Assembly: GCA_037176885.1 (NCBI GenBank)
Contig: JAWWNJ010000036.1
Span: forward strand, 806,001-870,000
Length of the DNA stretch: 64,000 nucleotides
Direction: 5' to 3'
Origin: Favolaschia claudopus
Lineage: Eukaryota > Basidiomycota > Agaricomycetes > Agaricales > Mycenaceae
The notes under the pieces: generated by a model
What the model was told of the DNA's origin: nothing
Databases searched by the model: none
What the model saw: the letters and a program-made list of their open reading frames with translations, nothing else
Translations under genes and position numbers: made by a program
Part shown: piece after piece, positions 1-10,862 of the stretch
Layout: every line of letters begins with the position of its first letter
How positions within the stretch are numbered: the first letter of the stretch is position 1

Positions 1-1294
1 AGGTGGAGCAACGGGCTGCCGACGGAGGGGCAAAGGAGGCGGTATTGGCGTTGGTGCGAGCAGGGGACTCGGGGGCTGAGGCGTGTGTGGAGGCGGGTGA
101 GAGTGATTGGGAGGAGTGCGAATTTGACAGGGAAAAAGACGAAGGTGAGCCTGATGCGGAAGTGCTTTGGGTACTCGGTGTACCAGTCAGGTTGGCTAGG
201 AGAAGGCTCTACAGAAAAGTTTGTTAGCCTGAATTTTCAGATGATGCATATGAGGATCAAGGCAGAAATATCAGCCAGCTGTGATGAATGTCGCGGGTGC
301 AGGACATTCTCTACGAGCGCAAATGCCGAGTCTTAAGCAACCGCCGACTTTATCCGTAACTAAGCGCACGGATGCCGGACGGCAATCTCGTCTTTTGGCG
401 TCCCCAAGTAAAATCGGAGAAAAAAATGCCCAGAAAAAAGAAGGGTATTCGATGAAACTGAGGTAAAGCCGTTGCATGCCAAGACGTCGCGCGGGCTTTA
501 CACGCAGACTCCCGACATGTCCGGCGAGCCACTGCCATGTAATAATAAGAATCAAACGCACCTCAGAGCCACCTGTCGGCCCAAAAAATCTGGAGATCCC
601 ATGGTCGGAGATACTCAGCGTTCCAAAGGCGTCGATAACGTCCGGATTTGCACCGGGCGTCTTTCCTTCTGAGGTGGCATCGAGTACATCCCAATCACCC
701 ACGCGACGAGGTGTGCTTGTCGACGAAGTCTGAGAGTCGTCGGTGTTGACCGTGAAGTCCTCCCCATCCGCAATGAGCGGATGCACATCCGCATTCCCCT
801 TGCTTGCGTGTAACGCAGTGAGAGCGTCTTCGAGTATTCTGATTCGTTCCCCCATCCGCGCAATCTTGCGATGCAAATGCTCCGTTGCGGCAAGTACAAA
901 GCGTGTGCCTTGACCCGTTGCGAGAGCACCATTCGGACACAGTGCAGAACAGCCCCGACGCACACACGATTGGCAAGGTATTTGCTTGTCGCACTTGATC
1001 TTGAGTCTACATGAACCAGGTTGTATGAACACCCGAACGGACAATAGAACTATGTCACGGACCTTCTGCACTCCGCACAGCTCACTTCTCCTGCAAAGAG
1101 TTACACGCCGTATAAGCCAAGACATACGGGATATATGAGAATGTATGCTTGCCTCGACTTCGCTTTACCTCAAGCTCTCGGGCATGGATGATTCCACTAG
1201 ACCCGGGAATGCTCTGAGATATGTGATTTGCGCTGAATACATCCTGGGGTCGCTTTGCATTCGTCTTTGGGGGCTTTGACTTGTCCACAGGCAT
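1..1294 (-). CDS. Zn2Cys6 fungal transcription factor, N-terminal part (runs off the left edge)
   Basis: This is a nuclear DNA-binding regulator. Four exons join in phase: 1294-1159, 1090-1063, 1006-562 and 208-1. The spliced protein starts MPVDKSKPP and carries a complete binuclear cluster: CAEC, six residues, CDKQIPC, QSC, then six more residues to the last Cys. A short helical stretch (LHRKIARMGERIRILEDAL) follows as likely linker and dimerisation segment. Next comes the ISRFFGPTGGSE signature seen before the middle homology region of basidiomycete regulators, continuing SLLLANLTG in the last exon. The second exon is only 28 nt and supplies the first two cysteines. Its upstream donor (GTCGAG) is weak, but it is the one I found that keeps the frame. 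The last intron is 353 nt, long for this window. The regulatory domain lies outside the window, so targets cannot be inferred. The family call is firm; exact splice sites are inferred. Confidence 0.85.
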
Positions 1295-3440
1295 CCCCTT
1301 GCTGGTCGGCTATCTGGTCCCCTAGCTACGCAATATAACCCAAGTTTTGCTTGTCTTTTAAGAGCGGGGGTGAACTAGAACCAGTCTGAGGGGGTGAGTA
1401 GAGAGCAGAGACCCAGCACCCAGATAGCAAAGAGAAAGAAGCAAAGGTCGGTGTAACGATTTTCCCACAACAAGATCCCAGGCGAGGTCGAGCCCGATTA
1501 GGAAATATCACGTATCCATGCCGTAAGGAGTTGGACTCGGAAGAGCACCCGCAACTTGTTCTCGACCTGTCATCTCTACTGGATCTCTTCAAGCTACTGT
1601 TGAATGACAGCATTCGAAGGATGTGGCTGAACCAGGGGTATTTTTTCTTGTCTCCAACTCTCTCCCTAGCCGTCTATCTTCACAAAGTCTTTCGCGTGGT
1701 TCAACTTCTGTTTACTATCCTTGGCGCTATGCATTCCAACAGTAGCAGAACACTGGCAGAACTCAACCTTACCTCCCAATATCGTCCCTAGGTGTGATAA
1801 TCAACCTGCAGTCATTTCGACAGTCTCCAACGGGTCTTTGGTTGTCTTGACACCCTTCCATCGAAAAAACCCAGCTCGCGACCGACAAATTTCCCGCCGC
1901 AGCACCCACCCAGCGCCTCCCAGCACCCACCACACTCATGAGAGTGGTTTACGCCCCATCCGGGGTTTCCGAATGGTTTTGCTTTGGAAAGAAATATGAC
2001 ACACAAGGAATGGACTTGGCAGTTAAATCAACGGTCTTCCGAATATCTAGGCTGATTTAGAGCCCCTGGAAATCACAGGTCCATCGCAATCGCGCCACCT
2101 CATGGCTAGCAACCAGCTTTTACAGGGAACAGAGGGTTCTTTCTGCAGCTAGGAAAGCACAGATAATCTGTCTCGAAGCTTCCTCGACGCCCATGAATTC
2201 AATGTGATCCAGGCACGCTTAAGGCAGCCCAACTTGCACCTGCGTCTTGCCTGTTGGCGATACGGTATGATCTACTCAGTCGTTACGCCAACGTCGGGCA
2301 AAATCTCCGAAGCATAATTATTGCTGATGAATTTTTCTCTCACAATAGCGCGGAAGCCTAGCGGAACATTCGCAGGAACACAAGAAACACAAGCACTACC
2401 TTTCTCCTCCAGTCGTTCTGCCACAAACAAATCTTGAACAACCCTGCTTTTCACAATATTCTTGCTACAGTAAGTATTCCAGCGTATTCCCCGCAGGCGT
2501 CCAGGGACTTTCACAGATCGACCTTGAGATCGACAGATCGAAATAAACACACCGCTTCCAGCGAAATGAATACACCGCTTCCAGTTCAACGTTTAGGTAC
2601 ACGCGGAACTGATTGACGCGTCCAGGTCGAAGTGGAGTGGGATAAACAATTTACTGAGGTCGTTGTAAGAGCACGTTGTTATCGGAGGAGAATTCGGAGC
2701 TAATCGGAGGCGGGGAAATGCTCCGCGCTTTCCCACGCAGATCTTCCGCTTTATATCAGGTCATTTTTCGTGACCCATCGCGATCGTTGCCAAGACTGTT
2801 CTATAAATGGACTGGGTCAAGTCAGGTCCAAGTCAAAACCTCCCATAAAAACTGGGATGACGGTGCGTTACACTGCCTTAGTGAATACGTCCGCAGCCCG
2901 TGCAAGCGCTCGGGGAGGGCCCCGAGATGGCTCGGAAAATTTTCGTGGGAGGAACCCTTCGCTGAATTTGCGCTGAATTTACAACACGTTGTGCGAAGTT
3001 GGGAGGTAGCATGGCAATAGAGATGGTAACGCCCTGAAAAGTGTACTTGTTCACATTGTTTTCCTAATCGAGGTTGTTGTTGAGTTGTTGATTCGATTTG
3101 GAATTTTGATAACAGCATCGAAGGAGGCAACGAACTCTGAAGTACGCGGGAAATGGAATGTCACCGTCAAGATAACATAGCATCAACTGCTGCGGTTTGG
3201 CTGCGGACCTGAAAATCTTTCGTTGACAATGAATCTCCGTCGGTGGGAGTAAGTAACGCTGTGTAACCTTGTCTTTTTATAGTTGTGTTAAGTTCAGCGT
3301 CGACTCCGGAGTCCGCAGCAACCTAGACGCGAGAGTACGGCGTGTACGACAGAACACTGGATTTCGACACCATCGAAGTTTCAGTCGGCAAAGGCTAAGC
3401 TCAGGCACTGAATTTATAGCGAACGTAACCGCTATCATAG
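1295..3440. other. Intergenic region with no supported gene
   Basis: About 2.1 kb between the regulator start and the dehydrogenase stop. Short open frames occur on both strands but lack recognisable domains and consistent splice sites. A 12-bp motif (CACCGCTTCCAG) occurs twice around 2550-2585. The part next to 1294 should hold the regulator's promoter. Confidence 0.5.
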
Positions 3441-4762
3441 TTAATCGAAGTGAATACCACCGTCGATAGATATCTGCTCCGAACTTGAAATCAGCATGCG
3501 ATTTGAGGTGAATTGTACTGGACTCACAGTTTGACCTACAAATCAAAGGCATGCCAGTCAGAGCATGAATAGAACGCGGCGGAATACATCACCTGTAATG
3601 AACCCGGCCTCGCTTGAAGCCAAGAATGATACCAGGCTCGCAATATCGTTCGGTTGTCTATTTATTCACGAAAGATAAGTCAAGTTCGAATTCAAATCAA
3701 TCAAAAGCCCATAGAGCTCACCCAACCGTTTTGAGCGCACACATCTGTTTGACCTGAACGCCATAGAGATCTCGATACCAGTCGGACCATATCATCAGCG
3801 AAACATCCTCACCTGTGCCAGCCTTTCTTCGCGTTCAAATCCTGCATTCACTTCAACAATGGAAACCTGATGTCAGCTGTTTCGCAGAATGTGGAGGCTC
3901 TGTACCCACTCATAGGTGTGTCCACCGCACCCGGTGCGTAGGCATTCACTGTAATTCCGTGTTCTCCTAATTCCAAGGCTGGGAACAGTGTTCAATTTGG
4001 ATTAGAATAGCAAGGATGAAAGCGGCTCACCGGCAGCCTGTGTAAGACCGCGAACAGCAAACTTGGACATGGTATACGAGGCAGCCAGAGGAATACCTGT
4101 TTTTTTAAGTTGTCGTCCACTAGTTATTTTTTCAGATCAGCACAAGTCGATAATTCCCACCTCGTTTACCCGCCAAGGAAGACGCTCCAATTATGCGTCC
4201 GCCACGACCTTGCTTGATCATCTGTAGCCCGGCATACTTATAACAGAGAAACGCTCCCTTCGCGTTGATGTTCATAATTTGATCGTACTGGTCGATTGGC
4301 ACTGTAAAATAGTCGGGTTATCGGAAACTCAGTCGGGCTCGAGAAATCACTCAAACTGTTGAGGAATGTTATCTCGGGCTTCATGATTCCAGCATTAGCA
4401 ACCATCTACAAGCAGTCTCAACCGAAAACCGTGAATTTAGCGGGATCGGTACTCACAACGTCAAGGCTGCCGTGCTGCCTGACGACCTCTTCAACCATAT
4501 TCTTCACTTGTTCCTCCTGTGACACATCCGCGATGTGCTTTGAACTGCCCCCACCTCCTTTCCGTATTTCCTCAAGAAGCACTTGTAACTGTTCCGATTT
4601 GCTTGAAATGTCGTTGATTACAACATCATAACCATCCCTCGCGAGTCGCAAGGCGATACCGCGACCGATTCCCTGAGCTGATCGAACATCGTGAGTGTCG
4701 AAAACAATTCCAGGGATGCTCCTACCAGCGCCGGTGACGAGAGCAACTCCTTTCGAAGGCAT
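3441..4762 (-). CDS. Short-chain dehydrogenase/reductase (diacetyl/acetoin reductase-like)
   Basis: This is a classical NAD(P)-dependent SDR, probably cytosolic. The first exon is 4762-4726. Joining it to the next at 4677 gives the cofactor motif VALVTGAAQGIGRGIALRLA. The frame then runs through LDVMVANAG (exon from 4405), MPIDQYDQIMNINAKGAF (from 4301), the catalytic serine in IIGASSLAGKRG, the YxxxK pair as SYTMSK, and VNAYAPGAVDTPM. The C-terminal half is cut into several small exons and ends ISIDGGIHFD at a TAA at 3441-3443. Introns are about 48-60 nt. The expected length is near 260 aa, normal for the family. Motif order matches acetoin/diacetyl reductases closely, but SDR substrates cannot be read from sequence. 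It is codirectional with the P450 downstream of it and with the regulator, so a small shared locus is possible. Exon borders between 3500 and 3950 are the least certain. Confidence 0.85.
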
Positions 4763-5321
4763 TGTATACGAGTAGTGTCAGGCTGCTAAGTGAGGTCGCT
4801 GGTAGATGCAATCCGATACGACAATATCGGCCAAGATTTCAGCCGTTCTATAATATATACCAACCGGAGCGTGGCATGAGGCATAATTTAGACGGCGTAA
4901 TGCAAGGCGGCGCTTTCAATAGATTACGTTTCGGCCCGTACACCAACCGTACACGTTGATCGAGCGCTATTCACAGCACGAGTCGCGACATTTCACTATA
5001 ATATCCAGCCAATGAGGCAGCGAAATTAGTATGACACGCAGTGATCAGGAGGCACGTGACCGCGAATTTGCTTCGGAAATTCGAATTCAAATTGTTGTCG
5101 GTTTCTGCTCCCTATAAACTCAAAGTTTACTGGTTATACTGAAACAGATATTATGAGTTACCAATGGCAAAAACTTACCTCAGATGCAAGATCGGAAGCC
5201 TAGTTGATGTTTGAGATTTTCTGAAAATTGCGATACAAAGTAAACACAACAATGGTGGTGAGCTTCGAGTACAAAGATACTAGTAAAAGCAAGATGTTGA
5301 CATCAAACTGTGCTTCGACGT
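4763..5321. promoter_or_regulatory. Intergenic spacer between SDR start and P450 stop
   Basis: About 560 bp with no coding signal that I could support. Both neighbours lie on the minus strand. It must contain the SDR promoter and the P450 3' end. No specific binding site was recognised. Confidence 0.4.
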
Positions 5322-7624
5322 TCAACGCCTGGCCCGCGACTTCATGACAAACTCTTTGTCTTCCTCACTCAAACCAAACTCGAACTTAGAAAAAGTGTCC
5401 GCTGCTTCGAGGAATTCATGTTCAATCATGTCGGCTTTCCCCGCTGAGCGAGGAGTAATCTTGCATTTGAACGACCGAGGGCCAGTCAAGATCCCCTATG
5501 GAGGAGCTCAGCTTGGGCTAACAACGCGACATATATGAAAGCTCGAATCACCTTATGGTAATCAAACGTGTCCAGCGGAATGGGACTGCCTTGCCCGTCA
5601 GTGTCCGGCGTGAAGTTGAATGCCCAGACAAAATTCATAGCGTTGATGTTCTATTCAAAACCAGCATGAATGATCAATCACAGCAGAAAAACAGTGGCTT
5701 TACAATAGAGTTCTGTGCCAAGTGAATCCCTGGACAAACTCTCTGCGTACAAGTCGTGAGTTAGCGGATTTGTGGTGATGACAGAAAGAACACCGACTCG
5801 ACCGACTCCGAAAGGCAAATTGGGACGTAAATCGCTGCCATCGACGCCCGGTTTTGTGCCATTCTCGCTCAGTAAGTATCGCTCGGGAATGAAATTCTCA
5901 GGGTCATCGTAAAGTTCTGTGAAACAATAAACACACTGCTTGAGGAGGCAAAGAGAGCTTTACCTGGATCGTGAAATATCCCCCCTAATAGAGCTTGTGA
6001 AGTGAATAAGCAGAACAAGATATTTTTGACGCACACATGTTGACGAAAATGGTGCATCCTTGAGGAATGATGAAGCCCTTGTACTTGAGAAAATCCACCG
6101 ACTTCAACAACGTAGTATATGCCAGGATACATCACAAACGTACCTCTTCGTCTACCAACGCGCCGTGAGGGACAAGCAGAGGTGCGACTGGGCGGAATCG
6201 ATGATTCTGCAAACTCGAGTGATAAATTTACTTTATAAACAGTTGAAGATGAAGATAGAAAAGCACCTCCAAGATCATTGCACGAATATAGGGCATTTCC
6301 TCGAGGTCGTCGAGAGTCGGCATACGATGATCCCCGACCACACGATCCATTTCCTCCTGTGCTTTTCGCTGTGCATCCGGGTATGCAACCAACGCAAGAA
6401 TGAGAGACTGAAGATAATAAGATGTAGTATCCGATCCGCCCTCGATCAACACTCCTCCAAGGTATCTGTTGACGCTCAGTTCATTTTTCCCTGCCGCAAA
6501 ATAAGAACAAAACCAAACCCAGTCATTTCCCTATCCATTCCCAATTCATCCTGCCTCGCTAGTATTTCTTCCATGAAACTTCCGTTCTCCTCTCCTTGCC
6601 CCAATCGTTCCTTCGTCTCATCCAGCAAGCCAAAATACAACTTCCGCTGCATCTCCCGCGTCTTCGCACATCCCTGTTTCCACTTGGCCCATCGTTCAGG
6701 GACATATTTCAAGATGGGAATTAGATCAATCGGAGGCGTGGCACCGGGTTCTAGAACAAGCTCCCACTCGTGCTGAGCCTTGAAAAAGGCAGTGGTTTCT
6801 CGGGTCTCGTATCGCGGGGCGCGTTTGCCGTAGAGAACCGACAGGATGACGGAGTTGGCATATCGACGGATGTGGTTGTAGAAACCCTGAGATACGACAA
6901 TAAATATCCAGGACTTGCATAAAAGTTATAAGCACAGCGAACCTCAGGACGACATAATATATCGTGAAGCAGCTGCGAAGCTTCCGCTAACTGGATGGGT
7001 AAGTGTTTTGTGGACGCTTGAGGCGTGAGGATGGTATGCGCTGTCTTTCGAAGGGTCCTCCAGCTTTCGGCTGGGATAACACCTTTTAGCAGCCACTGAG
7101 GACAAACAACGAAAAAACCAACAGTATCTTGAAAGCACCTGCGGAACACGTTCAGCTCTAGTTATCGAGAAGAAATGAATAAGAGATACTTACCATATTT
7201 AACCCTCCAGCGACCACGTCTGCGACATACATGGGAGGCCGATCAGCTGTGGAGCCACTTCGCTTATCCATGAGCTCTTTCACGGCCGCCGCGTCGGTGA
7301 GCACTATGGCAGTGCCAGGGCCGACTTTCAGCTGCGGAGACAGTGAATATAAAAAAAATAGTTGGTTTTGCTAACTCACAGAATAAATTCCACCATATGT
7401 CCGAGCCCATTCGCTGAATCTGAAAACACCAGTCCAGAATATAAAACGAGTTGATGGACGAGAACCTACTTGTAATGAGCAAACTCTGTCGGAAATATGT
7501 GCAAGTTCCCGAGGAGAGGCACGGTTGGAGGGCCGGGTGGCAACCCTGACTCGCGAGATCCCACCTTTCGCAGCCATACAAAGACACAAAGGAGGCCGAG
7601 AGTCAAAGGTAGCAAGATAGCCAT
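5322..7624 (-). CDS. Cytochrome P450 monooxygenase
   Basis: This is a membrane-anchored heme-thiolate monooxygenase, presumably of the endoplasmic reticulum. The start at 7624 gives a hydrophobic anchor (MAILLPLTLGLLCVFVWL) followed by the proline-rich hinge LPPGPPTVPLLGN. Later landmarks in order are the I-helix oxygen-binding motif EGGSDTTS (exon near 6228-6452), the helix-K ExxR region after YIRAMILE, the PERY segment (NFIPERYLL), and the heme ligand loop FGVGRRVCPG. An intron splits that loop between its two arginines. The last exon ends VMKSRARR with TGA at 5322-5324. I count at least ten exons with short introns, and a protein of about 510 aa, typical for fungal class II P450s. All key residues are present and nothing suggests decay. 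The substrate is unknown. Layout resembles CYP620/CYP5150-like basidiomycete P450s, but I cannot assign a CYP family by eye. Confidence 0.9.
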
Positions 7625-8585
7625 AGAGGCGAGGGCTGCGAAGCGAATACGAGAGCAGCCGAACTTAAGTGGGTCAGAAATAGCTTTACGTTCTATTCAA
7701 CTGCGACACCGGATACTTTTGCCAGAGCCGGATAATGCTTCGGAATAGTGGAACACGCCGAGAAGCATTCGGAACGTCTTCTTTCCCGTGAATAGCCCGG
7801 CGATATTCTCGCTGTGGTGCATTGGACATAAAATCGAAGCACTTCTGCCATGACTGTAGCAAGCACTGAGGTTGGAACGACGAGACCAGGCAGGACCAGA
7901 CCGCCTCCTCAAGATTCCAGGAACCAGAGATGGGCAGTAAGATAGTACGAACACAAAAGCTTGGCGCCCGAATCGTCCGTTGTATAATGACCAAAGTTAG
8001 CTGATAGGTAACATCCGGAGACGCCAATGTCCACGATCGCCGTATCAAGCCCGTCACAGAGTAGTGTTGTAGTCTTATAGAGTGGTCGCCGTTCAATTAG
8101 AAGCTGCCACTGGCTTTTGGTGTTCCGTTCCCAACGGGCTCCACCGGACCGGAGTATCTGCTCTTGGAAGAGATGTCCGTAATTGCTATCTAGGACAGTT
8201 AAAAGCAGAAGCTGAGCAGATGCAGCAGGGCGTGAAGCAAACGCAAAGAGCTGCAAAGAGTTTGGGTTTGGCTCAAGCTGATGTCAACATGCTACACGGT
8301 CACGAGACTCGGGAGAATTCGAAGCGGAGTTCGTAACCCAAGTGACAGGTTGCGATGGCCGATATTCTATCACATGTACAGATCAATGAATTTTTGTTGA
8401 CGATTCAGTTTGGACTCAGTCTCTCTGTGCATATCAAGCGGGGGCGCACGGAGGAAAAAAGTATCGAGAAATGTGTCTCGTATATATGTGGCGAAAGATA
8501 CATGGAAGAATATAAAAAGTGTACACGAAACGAAGCGAAGAAGATAAGTATAATTCTACAAGAGATCCGGACTAAAATCGACGGT
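7625..8585. other. Intergenic region upstream of the P450, with an unexplained open stretch
   Basis: About 960 bp. The minus strand holds open frames at 8256-7909 and 8096-7686 with unbiased composition but no domain, signal peptide or clean splice pattern. I do not call a gene. The P450 promoter should lie just above 7624. Confidence 0.4.
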
Positions 8586-10433
8586 TTAAGACTTTTCTTC
8601 CACTGGCGAGACGATGTAGAAAGGGAGGTTGAGGTGAGCATCCTCTTCATTTTCACCGTTCCCCAGATCAATGTTGAACCATCCCTTCTCCTGTAGAGGG
8701 GTTAAATCGACAAATCAGTTGGCGAACACGCCGCTCACCTCATGAACTTCCGAAAGGCTTAGTCGGCTGTTGGTCTTGTCGTTGCTCAGATAAATATCAG
8801 GAGATACTGGATGAAGTTTACCGTATCGGTTAAGACGTTGAGCAACGGGTGTTAAGGGAGACTGACGAGGCGGAGCAGGTGGACTCTTCTGAGTTACTGA
8901 GTTGGCGAAGATCTCTTGCATGAAGCCGTCAGCGCGGGGGGGGAGAGGATTAAGCAGTCCGTAAAGCATCGTAGCGGAATAGATTCGGGGCTGAACGAAG
9001 TAGAGTCCAACGACGTCTGGGTTTGAGCGATTGGTAACTGTGAGCTGAAGGAAACTAATCTCATCTCACATGTGCCTTTGTACCCGAGTGCCCAAGCAAT
9101 TATGGCTAAGATTGCGATGATTGCACTTGCAATGCCGGTTTCAATGAGAACGCTGAAGGCACGACTGAAGATGCTGGGGATATGATTCGTTAAGCTGAGG
9201 TATAGATTTGACCGGGTGGACTGACTTGGTTTTGGATGGCACACTCTGCATGGCAAAGCGTTGGCAAACGGACACAATCGTGATACCGGAGGCCGCGACG
9301 ATGTTGCAGATGAGAGAAACCCTAACAGAGTGATCAACGAAAATTCCATTCTTGTGGGATTGTTCGCATACCACACAAAAGGAATCAGAACAGTGGGATT
9401 GGTGTACTCAAGGTAGGCACAAGCGACGACGGCTGCCACGGAGGTGACGATAGCCTACATGCAAGGAATAAGACAATTGAAAATAGGTTGGACGACATAA
9501 TTCTCACCAGGATGAGCACGGATATGGCAACTACCGTGCCCAGAAGATGGTGGCGAATACTAAGTTAAGTTCTGAGCAAGGATGCTGTGGGTGTAGAAAA
9601 ATCACGCACTTTTTCCAGAAACGTTCCAGGAGATAGCTTTGCGCGGAGACAATAGTCACAGTGCCGAGAACGAGCACGGCCAATATAATCCGGTGAAATT
9701 TTGGCTGAACAGCGTCGGCCGCGCCTGTGATTGATCAGTAGCCTGCCGCTTGTTCAACCGTCGAGCCATACCCCAATTAGAACTTTGGAACTGTAAACGG
9801 GTAGGTTCAGTAAGGATGGAAGGTACTGAGAAAGCTTGCGTACAATGTAGAGGAAAGCGACCCCCATGATGGTCGCAGCAGTGTCGAGCAGTAAGTTCAG
9901 AGCAGTTCGGTACTTGGCGGTCTTCCTCGTGCCCTCCTCGGTATCCTTTCCAAGATAGGTGAATGCCATGACCAATTCAAGGGAGTATATGAGCAGATTG
10001 ACGCAAACGGCTGCGACGAGTGAGCTGTGCAAGAGTTCAGTGAGTAAGAGGATACGTGAGAGTGGCTTTCGTACCCAAAAATTTCGGAGGCCATATTAGT
10101 GGAGGTGGCCAAAGTAGAGGGGTAATATATATGACGAATGTGGAGAAGCCGATGATTGAAATGGCGAATGCGAAGGGATTCTTTATATCATTGTGTGTGT
10201 CTGAGACAAAATACATCCGCTGCTGCTCAAGACAGTTTTCTTCCGCAAGTCTGTGATGCTCCTCAAGAAAAGCAGTGACGCGTGCGCCGAACCGGGCAAT
10301 TCGCTCGACAGCGTAGCGACCCTACCTCGAGTGCCACTGCAGCTTCGATTGACATGAAAGTCTCAAAGTTCGGACGAAGACGAGTGCAGCCGAGGCGGGG
10401 ATACCGGTTGGGCTGATATACGGCCAGAGACAT
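8586..10433 (-). CDS. Multi-pass membrane protein of unknown function
   Basis: No known family recognised. The likely start (MSLAVYQPNRYPRLG) is at 10433. Conceptual splicing gives hydrophobic segments around FAFAISIIGFSTFVIYI, SLVAAVCVNLLIYSLELV, ALNLLLDTAATIMGVAFLYI, IILAVLVLGTVTIVSAQ, VVAISVLILAIVTSVAAVV, a weaker one near 9260-9370 and IASAIIAILAIIAWALGY. That is about seven helices, giving a receptor-like topology. A long polar tail follows, rich in Ser/Pro/Asn, ending FYIVSPVEEKS with TAA at 8586-8588. There are about ten exons with short introns. One junction is awkward: near 10320 the frame appears to shift across the four bases GTAG, and only a weak donor (GTCGCT) gives an alternative splice. 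The gene is divergent from the acyltransferase 430 bp away. The start could lie further upstream, since a TAG acceptor immediately precedes this ATG. Confidence 0.65.
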
Positions 10434-10862
10434 CTACGTTGTGAATCATTAATAACCAGACTTCAGATTGCTCCAGATCGACAGAGAAGCCTTGAAAATT
10501 GCTAGTGTGCGGGACGGATTTAGTAAATTTCAATTGGAAATTAATATTGACCATTCGTAGAGAGAGCAAAAACAGACCAAGTGTTTTGGAGAGGTATCAC
10601 CGATAACATAGCCGATGTAGCGAGTAACAACTCAGCATAGTCAATGCGGACGCGCCAAAGCAAAATCCGGCAGTTTCTCAGTGCCAACTCAGTGCTGACG
10701 AGGTGGAAGACCCCAGAAAGGCAAGTCACACTATGTCACATCATCCTCACGCTCTAGGCCAGTCACGCCTCTGCCTCCTTCCGTCTCGACATCCTTGAAC
10801 TCCTTCCGTCTCGTTTGACCTTTCTTGCTTTCAAGTGCTGCGCACGCCCTTGACGAATAGTT
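10434..10862. promoter_or_regulatory. Divergent promoter region between membrane protein and acyltransferase
   Basis: 429 bp between two divergent starts. A pyrimidine-rich tract at about 10740-10830 on the plus strand lies 30-120 bp before the acyltransferase ATG, as is common for fungal core promoters. No TATA box or named operator was recognised. Confidence 0.45.
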
